Assembly (NCBI RefSeq): GCF_000417875.1
Contig: NW_006920873.1
Span: forward strand, 541,067-605,066
Direction: 5' to 3'
From: Pseudozyma flocculosa PF-1
Taxonomy: Eukaryota > Basidiomycota > Ustilaginomycetes > Ustilaginales > Ustilaginaceae
Length of the DNA: 64,000 bases
The position numbers and the translations under genes were made by a program. This document shows positions 42,991 to 54,028 of this stretch, one piece after another. The notes under the pieces are model-generated. The model searched no databases and had not been told where the DNA came from. It worked only from the letters and a program-made list of their open reading frames with translations. Position 1 is the first letter of the stretch; each line of letters begins with the position of its first letter.

Positions 42991-45900
42991 ATGCGCCGCG
43001 TGCAAAAGTTTATCGGCGTGGCCGACGCCAAGCCGGCATCGGCGCCGCTCCCGTCGCCTTCGAGCACCGCCAGGCACGCCAACACCGGCGAGAGCGGCAG
43101 CAGCGGATCTCTCAGCTACGACTCGCAGCATGCCAACACGGCCACTGCTGGGTCCAACCTCCAGGTGCCCGCAGGGACACCGGGCATCTACCAGAACCAG
43201 CCCACCGCCCCAAGTGGCTCCGTGCAATCGCCCTCGTCAATGCGCGGATCCAACCCGCCCAGCCCCTCGATGCACAACCGTGCATCCGTCGCCCAGCCGC
43301 CGTACGGTGACTACTTTGCCGCAGCGCGGACCAGCGGAGCGACCTCGCCCGTCCCATCGGCTGGTCCGATGCAGACGCCAAGGCCCATCACGCCCGTCCT
43401 GCCTTCGGGCGCTCCGTCGCCGGGCCTCGGTCCGACCATGCCCACGTGGGCGCAGTCTGCGACCGCCGGCGAGGCCCTGGCCATCGAGAGGGCCGACCTG
43501 CACAAGACGCTCAAGGCGCTCGAGGGCCTCTTGGTCAACCTTGACGAGTACCGCGACCTCGCCGCTCGGATGGCCAAGGCCGAAAAGAAGCTGGCAAGGA
43601 GCGCCAGCGAGCTGGCCAAGGTCAAGTCGGTGCAGCGCGCCCCCTCGGCCACGCTCGCCGTGGCCTCGACCATGTTCGACTCGCTCAACGAGGTCTCCTC
43701 CAAGCACGCCAAGCTCGTCCAGCGCGAGTACGAGTCGCTCAACGAGTCCTGCGCAAAGTACTTCAAAAAGGTGGCCAAAGAGGAGCGCGCCCACGAGGAG
43801 CTCGTAGACTCGCTCGACGCCAAGATCAAGAAGGCCAACGCCGCCCACGAAAAGAACGCCAAGAAGGCCTCGAGCAGCAAGGCGCTCGAGAGCCACGACA
43901 AGTATATCGCCACCGTCCAGGCTTTGACGGCCGACATCAGCCGCGCGCGTCAGGCCCACTGGCGCTCGATGGCCGTCAAGAGCCACTCTGCCTCGCTCGT
44001 CGCCGCAAGCACATTGGGCGGCCTCGCCGACGTCGACTTCCGCACCCGCTGCGAGACGGTCCGCCGCGTCGGCCCGCATGTCGGCAAGCTCAACGAGTGG
44101 CTCAGCTTCACCAGCTCAGAGGCCATGCCGGCGCTGCAGCCGGCCGACCTGGACGAGAATGAGGTGCTCCACGCGCAGTTCCTGGCCAACGCCGAGGCGC
44201 AGATGCAGGCGTACGCGGACGCCCAGGCAGAGGCACAGGCCCGGATGCAGGAGGAGGCGCAGACCGCCATCCGCGCCCAGCAGATGGGTTGGCGGCCGCC
44301 GTCTGCGGCGAGCCAGCGGCCCGAGGAGCCCACGGCCACGACGCTGGCCAACCTGCCCAAGCTCGATGAGAGCGGCCGTTTGATCGAGCAGACGCCTGCT
44401 GCAGCCCATGCGGATGAAACACAGCCCTCCTCCGACCGAGCGTCGGTCCGGAATGTCGGCAGCGCCAGGGACGGCGACGCAGCTTCCGTCAGAAGTCAGG
44501 CTGCATCCATCCAGCCATCGCAGGCTAGAGCTACGCCCGCGCCTGCCGCCTCCAACAGCGACAGACCATCCAGGGAACATCTGGCAGAGATGCAGCCAAT
44601 CGAGAGCAAGCCGGTAGCAGAAGCAGAGGCAGCCGCCACCACGACGGCGAGCACCCCTCCGCAGGACACGCTCAACGTTGCGGCAAAGGGAAGCAGCAAC
44701 AGCGGCGTGCGCCTTGACCGAGCACCTACGGGCTCGACGATGAAGTCGATGGCGGTGCAGGCCGAGAGCTGGGAACACAGCAGCCTGGCCGGCGAGGACC
44801 AAGGGCAAGGCCAGGGCGAAAGCGGAGGCGAGGGCGAGGGCGAGAAAGGCCACGACGGAGCTGAACACCAGCATCTCGAGCAGCAACATCAGGCGGACGG
44901 GGACGACGAATCGAGCCGCTCCGTCCACGGCCGGAAGGATTCCTCGACTGCCGAGGGGACCGTCGTCGATCGCCTCTCTGCACCGACTGACGGATCCGAT
45001 GCGACCATGCCGAGCCTCAGCCGAAGCGGGAGCGCAAAAGGATCCGAAGACGGCGTCAGGGCGCCTAGGACGCCGCTCGACGGCGAGGACCTCCGCTCCA
45101 GCACCGCCGTCGGCGTCGCCGAGTCGGACCGTCGCAGGGACGGTGCCGACGAGGGGCAGAGACGAGATACAGCCAGCCCAAGCAAGACTCGGCCGGCCGA
45201 GCGGGCACTGGACCGCTACAAGACACTCGGACACGACGCCGATTCGACGCCGCGATACCCGTCGGACCTCCGCCGGGTCGATGAGCCGATGGCCTACGAT
45301 CAAGACCCTGGAGCGGGCCAGGACGAGTATTCGCGGGCGCGCAAGATCAGCCTCTGGGAGCGAGAGCGCGAGCGCATGCGGCAGCTCGAGCGCGAAACCG
45401 AGCTGCAAATGAGGCTGAGGGAGGAGCAGCTGGTGCGCTCCGAGCCGCCATACGCAGCCTACGCCTCGACGGGGCCGGCGGCGGGATCGGGGCCATCGTC
45501 CTCGTTTTCGTCACGGCCAACTTCCAGCCTGTACGGCGGCGGGCGCGCCCTGCCATTCGCTGTTGGCGAGAGCGCGGAGGCCTATGGCAGAGGCCCCAAC
45601 GGCGGTCCGGGCGGCATGTCGAGCGAGCCCTACGACCCAGACCGATACGCGCCAGCAGTGGGCCGCAGCCGACTTTCGGGCGTCAGCGTCAGCCGTACGC
45701 TCAGCACGGATACGACGGCGAGCGAGCGAAGCTTTGTGGCGCGGATGAAGGCGAGGTACCAGGAGGAGAAGGAGCTCGAGAGGTCGCAGCGGGAGCTGAA
45801 TGCCCTCGAGAGGGAGAAGGCGGCGAGGAGGATGGCGCTGCCTCCCAACACCGACCTGTCGGTGGCGGGATCGAGGCGCGTCTCGGAGATGGCTTCGCGC

Positions 45901-46265
45901 TACATGGGCAGCGATTCGATGAGCTACGGCGGGGGCAGCGTCAGCAGCGGACGGCAGCAGGCTCCTCCGCTCTCGTCGCGCACCTACGACGCGAGCATGC
46001 CGATGCGGAGGTACCACGACAGCCTGCCGAGCTCGAGCAGCCTCGGAGGGGCTCGGAACCTGGCATCGCCCCAGCCGGCGCACCCGCAGCCCAGCGAGTT
46101 TGGCAGCTACCGCGATCCGGCGCCACGGGGCAATCGGCCCTCGCTGCCACCTCAGCCTTCGCAGTCGCCGATCGACAACGAGCCGCCGCACTCGGACGTG
46201 TGCGGGTGTCAGCGGTGCTCGGTTCGTCACTACGGTTCGGGTGGCGGCACTGGCGCAGCATCTTC

Positions 46266-46300
<35 letters not shown>

Positions 46301-46503
46301 GGCCGCCTCCCTCCCGCTCCGCCGGTCAGGATCCGCGCGAGTTCAACCAGAGGCGGCAGAGCATGCCGGTCCGGGCGCAGGGCGATCTGCGCCCGCCGCA
46401 GTACGGCAGCGCGGGCGAGTACGCGCGGCAGAGCTACGAGGACCTGCGCGGCGGCCAGGAGAGGAAGGTCGCCTTTGCACATACCCCACAGACGATCCGC
46501 TAG
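42991..46503 (+). CDS. Ivy1-like BAR-domain membrane-binding protein
   Basis: A single-exon gene encoding 1170 residues. Residues about 150-375 form a helical domain of the Ivy1 / inverse-BAR type. Marks are HKTLKALEGLLVNLDEYRDLAARMAKAEKKLARSASELAK, then FDSLNEVSSKHAKLVQREYESLNESCAKYFKKVAKEERAHEELV, and a final bundle SRARQAHWRSMAVKSHSASLVAA. Yeast Ivy1 binds phospholipids and the Rab Ypt7 on the vacuole; a vacuolar or endosomal role here is inferred from family. The N-terminus is Ser/Pro-rich. The long tail is Ala/Gln-rich and then Arg/Glu-rich, with coiled-coil segments (LWERERERMRQLERETELQMRLREEQL near residue 790, and KARYQEEKELERSQRELNALEREKAARRM near 920). An 11-residue Gln run lies at 1093-1103. 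The tail makes it much larger than yeast Ivy1. Confidence 0.82.
46267..46299 (+). repeat. CAG tract encoding Gln11
   Basis: Ten CAG codons and one CAA inside the Ivy1-like coding region. Its length is probably variable between strains. Confidence 0.9.
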
Positions 46504-46863
46504 AGCAGCGAGAGTGGTCGTTCCCCCCGGTCCTGTTACCCCTTTCCATCTTTGCGATATCCACTTTTGCTAGGTTTCGAATGAATATCAGCCGCTTGCC
46601 TGACTGGATTGTCCCCCGCCACCAGAAGGTGGTCGTCAATGATCAGCAGCGCCAGTGACGGGACAGCTCCCGGTCCTCCTGCCTTGCCATGGTCGCATCG
46701 AAAGGAAGGCGTCTCAAGGACCGCACGTCTCGGGGGAGAGAGCATTTCACACGGATGTCATTCGCCCGTCGTAGTCGGCATGCGTGCCGATGCTAGGTGA
46801 TGCCGATGCCAGCTGCAAGCAGGGCTGTGAAGCGAAGGCAGGGAGGGGCAGGAGGGGCGCAGT
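46504..46863. other. Convergent intergenic interval
   Basis: This is the 3' flanks of the Ivy1-like gene and NDUFS5. No gene was seen. Confidence 0.55.
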
Positions 46864-47522
46864 CTATTGCGCGTCTTGCTTCTTTCCGTCGCTGTCGGAG
46901 CTTATGAGGCCGAGGTCGAGGATGCTTGATGTGGCCCTGACCTCGCCCTGTTCCCGCTGCTGTGCCGCCTCCTTGGCCTGCCTCTGCAGCCAGTGGTCCT
47001 TGATCTCCTTGGCTCGCGCAATCTGACATCGAGCGTGGTGGGGTGGAGACAGAGGACCAGAGGCAGAGGGAAAGAGGGGCAAGGGGCGGAGGGGAGCCTC
47101 GATGTCAGTCTCGACATTCCAGGTTCGCCTGCGCTCTCCATCGAGCCTCGGAGCCGTAGTCGCCGCTGCACAGCGGGCGAATGGGATGTGATGCGGGCCA
47201 AAGACGACTCACCTCCTTTGTGTGGTGCAGGCACTCGAGGTAGTCGTCCTTTTCGCCGGCGCAGTCCTTGGGCGAGTCAGACTGGGCGTAGCACTTGGAA
47301 AACTCCTGCCAGTGCGCAAAGCAGCGGGGACGTCCGCCCTTGAAGCCGAATCCGGACTGTGCGACCGAGAGGCGGCGATGGCGGCCGGCGATGGCAGCAG
47401 CAACGTAGCGGGGAGATAAGGAAGGAAGGAAGGCATGGTTTCCAGTTCAGCGGGTCCGTTGCTTTGACCGTCCGACGCAGCCGGAACATGCGACGGCGTC
47501 GGCATGGGACACTCACAGCCAT
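46864..47522 (-). CDS. Complex I subunit NDUFS5 (15 kDa, twin Cx9C)
   Basis: A 102-residue protein in three exons on the minus strand: 47522..47517, 47356..47213 and 47022..46864. The first coding exon is only ATG GCT, spliced in phase 0 to SGFGFKGGRPRC. The product has a twin Cx9C (CHCH) motif: CFAHWQEFSKC, with exactly nine residues between Cys, and CAGEKDDYLEC, again nine. This fits a protein imported into the mitochondrial intermembrane space by the Mia40 disulfide relay. GFGxxGGRxRCxxxWQEFxKCYA is the NDUFS5 signature. The C-terminal exon is a charged helix (AKEIKDHWLQRQAKEAAQQREQ). It is an accessory subunit of NADH:ubiquinone oxidoreductase. Other small CHCH proteins such as Cox12 are less similar. 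Confidence 0.85.
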
Positions 47523-48081
47523 CTTGCGGGTGTGTCTGTAGGAGCGTGTGAAGCGAGGAAGATGGTGAGAGTCGAACCAGCTGCAAGAGGACAACGACGA
47601 CGACGAGGATGCGGTGGTGTCGGGTGGTGCGGCGACGCTCCGACGCAGCGCGGGGGAGAGGGGGGCAGGCCTGGGCCAGGCCATCTTGAATGGTGCGATC
47701 ACACTTCGCTTCCGAAGTCGCCGCCTTTACTCGTCCGGGACATGGGACGCCCATCTGCCTGCTTGCCTGCTTGCCTGCTTGCCTGCTTGCCTGCCCGCCT
47801 GCCTGCCCGCCTGCCTGCCCGCCGACCTGCCCGCCCGCCTCGTGTACGCGTCGCGAACCCCGAAAGGGTGTCACTTTTGCTCCACTTTCGACGAGGACCT
47901 GCTGGCCAAGGCTGGACTCCTTCTCCTCCTACACCTCCTTCACTCCCACCCCTCTCGCAGGCCTTGGGGATACTCAGCGCGCCCGGCAACGCCGCTTTAG
48001 CTCGCACCACGCAGCTTGTCTCCTCGTCATTCTCCCTTCTCGCTTGGCCCGTCGAACCTGCCGACCCCCGCAACCGCCAAC
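47523..48081. promoter_or_regulatory. Divergent promoter of NDUFS5 and HAT1 with CCTG-type repeat
   Basis: A 559 bp gap between divergent start codons. It contains a 75-base degenerate (GCCTGCTT/GCCTGCCC)n array at about 47757-47830. Confidence 0.5.
47757..47830. repeat. (GCCTGCYY)n degenerate octanucleotide array
   Basis: About eight head-to-tail units alternating GCTT and GCCC variants of a CCTG core. This is the densest example of a word that recurs across the non-coding parts of the window. Confidence 0.85.
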
Positions 48082-49395
48082 ATGGCCGAGTCCTGGTCCG
48101 CCAACTCCAACAACGCCACGGTGCTCAAACTGGTCGGCGCCCCCGAGCCGTCCAACAGCGCCTTCCACCCAGAATTCACCTATCCCATCTTTGGCGAGGC
48201 AGAGACCATCTACGGCTACCAGGGCCTCGCCATCAACCTCCACTTTGCCAGCGGCTCCCTGCAGCCCATCCTCAAGGTCGACTACTCGGCCAAAAACGAG
48301 AGCACCACAGCCAAGATCGACGATGTCGATGCCACCCTCAGGGAGTTCCTGCCGGCCGACTGCCTGGGCAGGGAGCAGCAGTCCATCTTCGACGAGACGG
48401 TCGCCAAGGAAGCCTCCAACTTCCGGCCGCTAGGCGAAAAAGTCTCCTCGTACACCAGGCGCAGGAGCGGCAGCAAGGGCAAGGGCAAGGCCAGGAACGG
48501 CGCCGGGCCATCGAGCGGCGCCTCGCTGTCGGAGGACGACCCAGAGGCCAGGGTGTTTGAGGTCTACCGGTCCACCTGGGACACCGAGGGCTTCCGCGAG
48601 TACCACCGCAGGATGCAGATCTTTGCCCTCTTCTTCATCGAGGGCGCATCCTACATCCAGGAGGACGAGACCAATTGGGAGTTTTTCTGCCTCTACGAAA
48701 GGGTCAGGCCGCAGGCGCACGACGAGCCGCCAAGCTGGCACTTTGTCGGCTACACGAGCCTCTACCGCTTCTGGTGCTGGCCGGACGCGGCCCGGATGCG
48801 CCTCAGCCAGTTTGTCATCCTGCCGCCCTACCAGAAGGCCGGCCACGGCGGCGCCCTCTACACGACCGTCCACGGCGAGATGCTCAAGCGGAGCGAGGTG
48901 ACCGAGATGACGGTCGAGGACCCGTCCGAGGCGTTTGACCGCCTGCGCGACGGCTCCGACCTGCGCAGGCTGCTGGCGCCGGGCGGCTTCGTCGAGCACG
49001 CCAAGGCCGAGCAGAGGCTCCGGGCGCCCATCGACCGCAACTGGAGCGAGGAGCAGAGGCTGCGCAACAAGATTGCGCCGCGGCAGTGGAACCGGCTGGT
49101 CGAGATGCTGCAGCTGCTCCACCTCGATCCCGAGGACGCCGAGCAGGTGCGCGCCTACCGCCTCCAGGTCAAGGCGCGGCTGTTCCGCTTCAACAAGGAC
49201 ATCCTCACCCAGCTGCCCAAGCACGAGAGGCTCGTCAAGCTGCAGGAGACGTACGAGAGCGTGATCGACGAGTACGGCGAGCTGGTCGGCGTCGACGTCG
49301 AGCTCATCCTGGCCGTGGGCGAGGCCCAGGGCGAGATCGGCCGCCACGCCGGGGCAGAGGAAGGCCCGCCGCGCAAGATGGCGAGGTTCGTCTGA
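48082..49395 (+). CDS. HAT1: Histone acetyltransferase type B catalytic subunit (Hat1)
   Basis: A single-exon gene of 437 residues. Hat1 acetylates newly made histone H4 on Lys5 and Lys12 before chromatin assembly, usually with the WD-repeat partner Hat2. Family marks are an N-terminal FHPEFTYPIFGEAETIYGYQGL segment and LHFASGSLQPIL. The acetyl-CoA loop is QFVILPPYQKAGHGGALY, containing the Q-x-x-G-x-G core. The catalytic-region motif TVEDPSEAFDRLRDGSDLRRL follows. A Ser/Gly/Lys insert (residues about 125-155, RRRSGSKGKGKARNG) breaks the N-terminal domain and resembles a basic linker or nuclear signal. The ATG at 48082 matches the normal start. In-frame sequence upstream is leader. It shares a divergent upstream region with NDUFS5. 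Confidence 0.95.
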   Translation: MAESWSANSNNATVLKLVGAPEPSNSAFHPEFTYPIFGEAETIYGYQGLAINLHFASGSLQPILKVDYSAKNESTTAKIDDVDATLREFLPADCLGREQQSIFDETVAKEASNFRPLGEKVSSYTRRRSGSKGKGKARNGAGPSSGASLSEDDPEARVFEVYRSTWDTEGFREYHRRMQIFALFFIEGASYIQEDETNWEFFCLYERVRPQAHDEPPSWHFVGYTSLYRFWCWPDAARMRLSQFVILPPYQKAGHGGALYTTVHGEMLKRSEVTEMTVEDPSEAFDRLRDGSDLRRLLAPGGFVEHAKAEQRLRAPIDRNWSEEQRLRNKIAPRQWNRLVEMLQLLHLDPEDAEQVRAYRLQVKARLFRFNKDILTQLPKHERLVKLQETYESVIDEYGELVGVDVELILAVGEAQGEIGRHAGAEEGPPRKMARFV

Positions 49396-50104
49396 TGCGG
49401 CGGCTATCGCGCGCCCCGGCATTGGCGTCACCGCGCCGGTGAACTGCAATCGTCGTGATCGTCGTCGTCGTCGTCGCCGTCGCCGTCATCGTCATGGCCA
49501 GATGCCGTGCTGCCAATTTAATTGCTCTGCTTGCGATCTGCGCACAAATACTGGCCCTACACACTGTCGTCGAGTTGGGGCTGTCGCGAAGGGTCGAGGG
49601 GCCCAGACTGAGCCGTGGGCCGATCGGGGCATCGGGATGACAAGTGGTTGATATCGGGGGTCACATCGTTTCCTCCGACGATCCCGCGGGCGGCCGGCCA
49701 GCGGCAGACGGAGATTGGAGGCAGGCGGTTTTTTCCTCTCCCGTCTGGCTGCCCGTCTCGCCTGCCCGCCTCGCCTGGCCTGGCCTTCGGAGGCGATTTT
49801 TTTTTTCTCGCCTCGTTTTCTTCCGCGCCTCTGCTGCTGGCCTGCCTTCGGCCCCTGCCGTGGCAAACGAGGCAGAGGCGCTCGAGAATCGTACAAATTG
49901 AGCTCGAGGCGACCGCTGCCTTCGTCCCTCTTCTCTCCTCGCTCCCGCCATAGAGCCACCAAAGCCCTCGCCCTTGGTTTCCCGGTTCTCTCTACCTCCC
50001 CTCGTCGTCACCTTTCCGTATACCCACACCAGACTCCCTCGACCCCCCCTCCCTGCCTCTCTACCCTTCCGTCTTCGCCGTCCCCCGTCACCGTTGCGTT
50101 CAAG
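49396..50104. other. 0.7 kb interval upstream of IMP dehydrogenase
   Basis: No gene was seen. The last 180 bases (49925-50104) are a strong CT-rich leader directly preceding the IMPDH ATG. A T-rich run lies near 49797-49807. Confidence 0.55.
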
Positions 50105-52061
50105 ATGGCCGCCAACGGAACCCCGCTCTCGGCCTCGGAGGCCGTCGCCCACCTCCAGACCTACAAGACCGGCGATGGTCTGTCGATGGCCGAGCTGATC
50201 GACTCGCGCCAGCACGGTGGTCTCACCTACAACGACTTCCTCGTCCTGCCCGGCTTCATCAACTTCCCTGCCTCGGACGTCAGCCTGCAGACCAAGGTGA
50301 CGCGCAACGTCACCCTCAACACGCCCTTCCTCTCGAGCCCCATGGACACCGTCACCGAGACCGAGATGGCCATCGCCATCGGCCTCATGGGCGGCATGGG
50401 CGTCATCCACAACAACATGTCGCCCGCCGAGCAGGCCGCCATGGTCCGCAAGGTCAAGAAGTACGAGAACGGCTTCATCACCGAGCCCCTCTGCCTCAGC
50501 CCCAACGAGACCGTCGGCGACGTCCTCGAGATCAAAGAGCGCCTCGGCTTCGGCGGCATCCCCATCACTGGTGAGTCCACCCTGCATCGTCGAGACGCGC
50601 TCTCTCGCCTGCCTCCGCCGCTGCCGCCGCACGACGACGACGACCGGCGCCGTTCCCCTCTTTCATGATGAAATTCTTTATCACTGCTGTAACCTTCGTT
50701 CTGCCTAGCCCCACCCTTAGACTTGGGTGCGGGACTGCGGATTTGATAACCTATGTCCACTGATCCAAAGCGGCGGCGGCAGCGCAGCGCAGCGGCACCG
50801 CTTGCCATCTCTCTCGGATGACGTTGGCCAAGGCACTGACGAGCGAGCTCCTTCCTCCTTGCATGCCCGCCACTGCGCAACAGACACCGGCGCCCTTCAC
50901 GGCAAGCTCGTCGGCATCGTCACCGCTCGTGATGTCCAGTTCCGCGATGCCGGCATCCCGCTCAAGGACGTCATGACGACCGACCTCGTCACCGCCAAGC
51001 AGGGCATCACGCTCGAGGAGGCCAACACCATCCTGCGCGACAGCAAGAAGGGCAAGCTGCCCATTGTCGACAGCGAGGGCCACCTCGTCGCCCTGCTCGC
51101 CCGCTCCGACCTGCTCAAGAACCAGAACTACCCGCTCGCCTCGAAGCGCCCCGTCTCCAAGCAGCTCTACTGCGCCGCCGCCGTCGGCACCCGCCCTTCG
51201 GACCGCGAGCGCCTGGCGCTTCTCGTTGAGGCCGGCCTCGACGTCGTCATCCTCGACTCGTCGCAGGGAAATTCGGTGTATCAGATCGAGATGATCCAGT
51301 GGATCAAGCAGACCTTCCCGCAGATTGACGTCGTCGCCGGCAACGTCGTCACGCGCGAGCAGGCCGCCAACCTGATCGCCGCCGGCGCCGACGCGCTCCG
51401 CGTTGGCATGGGCAGCGGCTCCATCTGCATCACGCAGGAGGTCATGGCCGTCGGCCGTCCCCAGGGCACGGCGGTCCACGCCGTCGCCGAGTTTGCGTCC
51501 AAGTTTGGCGTGCCCGTCATCGCCGACGGAGGCATCTCGAACGTCGGCCACATTGCCAAGGCGCTCTCGCTCGGTGCCAGCGCCGTCATGATGGGCGGCC
51601 TGCTCGCCGGCACCACCGAGTCGCCCGGCGACTACTTCTACCGCGACGGCAAGCGCCTCAAGGGCTACCGCGGCATGGGCTCGATCGAGGCCATGGAGCA
51701 CCAGAAGAAGCCCAAGATCGCCGGCGCCACGGGCAAGGGCGCCGCCAAGGCCGACAAGGTGGCCGCCGACCTCAACGAGAACGCCGCTACGCAGCGCTAC
51801 TTTAGCGAGAGCGACGCCGTCAAGGTCGCCCAGGGCGTCGCGGGCGCCGTGCAGGACAAGGGCAGCGTCAAGAAGTTCCTGCCCTACCTGTACACGGGCA
51901 TCCAGCACTCGCTGCAGGACATGGGTGTGCCCAGCCTGCGCGAGCTGCGCGGCGCCGTCGCCAACGGCCAGGTGCGCTTTGAGCTGCGCACCGCCAGCGC
52001 CCAGGTCGAGGGCGGCGTCCACGGCCTGCACAGCTACGAGAAGCGCCTCTTCTCGTCGTAG
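50105..52061 (+). CDS. Inosine-5'-monophosphate dehydrogenase
   Basis: Exons are 50105..50570 and 50884..52061, giving 547 residues with a 313 bp intron inside the CBS pair. IMPDH oxidises IMP to XMP with NAD+, the rate-limiting step of GTP synthesis. It is the target of mycophenolic acid. The N-terminal barrel part contains [15 protein letters not shown] and [12 protein letters not shown] domains sit between about residues 115 and 240 ([25 protein letters not shown], then [10 protein letters not shown]). The catalytic loop [13 protein letters not shown] places the active-site Cys at residue 337. [26 protein letters not shown], the RGMGSIEAM flap and the [21 protein letters not shown] end are all present. 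The start at 50105 gives a normal N-terminus. It lies head-to-tail upstream of RRP7. Confidence 0.96.
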
Positions 52062-52621
52062 ACGCCTGCGTCCCCCCTCTGCTATCTTCTTATTTCACCT
52101 AAAAGCACAAAAACGAGTCGGGCCCCCGGTCGCAGACAGCCTCTCCATCACCACCCTTTCTTTCCCCTTACCTCGCAAGCATCCCCAGCCTCTCCCTGTA
52201 TAGCATCTCGCATCCCCCATTTCCCCTCGCCCCCCTTTCGCCGCCGTCCATGCCGCCGTGTGGTGGCGGCTTCCCTGTACTCTAGCATCTCCCATCATCC
52301 TATGTCGAACAAGAGAGTTTGTCGATCTCTCTGCTTGTCTCTGCGGTGCGGCTTGGCGGGATCGTGAGTGTGAGAGAGCAGCTGGCGGTGAAGGGCAAGG
52401 AGGAAGTGGCAGCGGCTGGATCGCGGGACTCGGGCGCGCAGCAGAAGAAAAAGTCGAGGCGCCGAGCGGGTGGCCTGGCCGACGAAAATTTCGAGGTGGG
52501 CGGGGGTCCTCGGCCCTTCTGCTGCCAAGCTGCTGGCCACACGACCACCACCATCAGCACCACGCCATCATTCATCGCTGCAGCCCGGTCTCGAACGGCA
52601 TCCAGCACCAACTCCATCGCC
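52062..52621. other. Interval between IMPDH and RRP7
   Basis: A CT-rich 3' flank of IMPDH (52070-52260) followed by the RRP7 leader. The RRP7 frame stays open upstream to 52319, but that part lacks protein character. Confidence 0.5.
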
Positions 52622-54028
52622 ATGGGCAAGAGGAAGCAGCAGTCAGCTTCGCAGGCCGTCGCCGAGGGCTCGGCATCGCAGGCCGGCACGCCCGTCACGG
52701 CAACCGGCACCAAGAACAAGAAGCAGCGGAGGGCATCGGAAGCCTCGGTCGCCTCCCCCACGAAAGCCCTGGGCGCCACTGCAACGGCGTCGGCAGCACA
52801 GCAGGTCGCATCCGGCTTCTACGCCGTGCCCATCACGCTGCCCTCGACCTCGATCCAGCCCCCGCCCGTGCACTACCTCTACTGCCGCGCCCACGCCACC
52901 TCCACATCGTCGAGATCGGCCAACAACGAAGGCGACGACGACGAAGATGACGGCAGCGGCGCCGGAAAGAAGAAGCGGAAAGAGGATCTGCTCCCCGCCG
53001 GCAGGACGCTCTTCTGCGTCAACCTCCCCGTCGACTCGACAGAGAAGCACCTACGGGCGCTGTTCAAAAAGGCGGGCACCATCCACAGCGTCGTGTTCCA
53101 GCAGCTCAGGGGTGTCCCAGGCTTCTACGCCGGAGCTCAAGAGGAGGAGCAGGAAGTCGAGGAGGACGAGGAGGATGCAGAAGATGACGGAGAGGCCCAA
53201 GCGAATCCGGCCGGGCCTGCCAAGGGCAAGGGCAAGGGCAAGAAGGCAAAGAAGCCCAAAGGCCCTCCTCCGGTAGCAGAGCTGCCAGCGCTCGACCCTC
53301 GCATCGCCAGGGGCTCGGAGCCGCTGTTGACGACGGCGTCGAGCGCCTACGTCGTTTTTCTCGACGACTCGTCGCTAGAGCGGGCGCTCGAGCAGATCCG
53401 GAGCGGCCAGGTCCGGAGCTGGCCGGACCCGTTCAAGTCGCTGGCCGAGGCGGCGCGCCACGCGGCCGACAACGAAGACGCGCCCAACGACGTCAAGAAC
53501 CGCCACGCCAAGACGGCCGACCAGTTTGCCGTCGAAAAGGGCGCCGCGGACCGCATCCCCCCGCTCGGGCTGCAGCTGCTGCTCGAGCAGCACCGGTGCG
53601 CGCGCCCGCCGATGGAGGCTGTCAAGGCGTATGCCGACTCGACGATTGCCCGCTTCGCCTGGATCAAGGCGCACCCGGCGCCGCGCAAGGTGGGCGTCAA
53701 GGGCGTCACGGTCGGGCCCGACGGCGAGCTGCTCGACGAGGACGGCTTCACCATTGTCCAGCGCGGAGCCAAGACGGGCGGCGGCTACGGCTTCGCCGAG
53801 GGCGGGCTGGGCACCGTCAAGGCGTCGCGCGTCCGCCTCGGCCGCGAGCGCGAGTCGGACAGCCGCAACAACAACACCAAGAACAAGAGCAAGGACCTCG
53901 AAAACTTCTACCGCTTCCAGGTGCGCGAAAAGAAGCGCGAGAAGCTCGCCGACCTCCGCGCCCAGTTTGAGGCCGACAAGGCCAAGGTGGCCAAGCTCAA
54001 GGCCAGCCGCCGCTTCAACCCGTACTAG
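52622..54028 (+). CDS. RRP7: Ribosomal RNA processing protein 7 (Rrp7)
   Basis: A single-exon gene of 468 residues taking MGKRKQQSASQ as the start. Rrp7 is a nucleolar component of the UTP-C/CURI complex in the small-subunit processome, needed for pre-18S processing. An RRM-like region starts near residue 125 (RTLFCVNLPVDSTEKHLRALFKKAGTIHSVVFQQL). It is interrupted by a long acidic then Lys-rich insert (EEEQEVEEDEEDAEDDGE, KGKGKGKKAKKPKG), and resumes at YVVFLDDSSLERAL. The Rrp7-specific C-terminus is unmistakable: DEDGFTIVQRG, then LENFYRFQVREKKREKLADLRAQFE and a final LKASRRFNPY. The N-terminal 60 residues are Ser/Ala/Lys-rich with a probable nuclear localisation motif (KNKKQRR). Confidence 0.92.
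   Translation: MGKRKQQSASQAVAEGSASQAGTPVTATGTKNKKQRRASEASVASPTKALGATATASAAQQVASGFYAVPITLPSTSIQPPPVHYLYCRAHATSTSSRSANNEGDDDEDDGSGAGKKKRKEDLLPAGRTLFCVNLPVDSTEKHLRALFKKAGTIHSVVFQQLRGVPGFYAGAQEEEQEVEEDEEDAEDDGEAQANPAGPAKGKGKGKKAKKPKGPPPVAELPALDPRIARGSEPLLTTASSAYVVFLDDSSLERALEQIRSGQVRSWPDPFKSLAEAARHAADNEDAPNDVKNRHAKTADQFAVEKGAADRIPPLGLQLLLEQHRCARPPMEAVKAYADSTIARFAWIKAHPAPRKVGVKGVTVGPDGELLDEDGFTIVQRGAKTGGGYGFAEGGLGTVKASRVRLGRERESDSRNNNTKNKSKDLENFYRFQVREKKREKLADLRAQFEADKAKVAKLKASRRFNPY

Noticed and set aside
44116..45408. 430-residue frame on the minus strand
   Set aside because: It is antisense to the Ivy1-like gene and shows no independent protein features.
47757..47830. Possible CRISPR-like or satellite array
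   Set aside because: The units are a degenerate 8-base slippage repeat without spacers, in a eukaryotic promoter.
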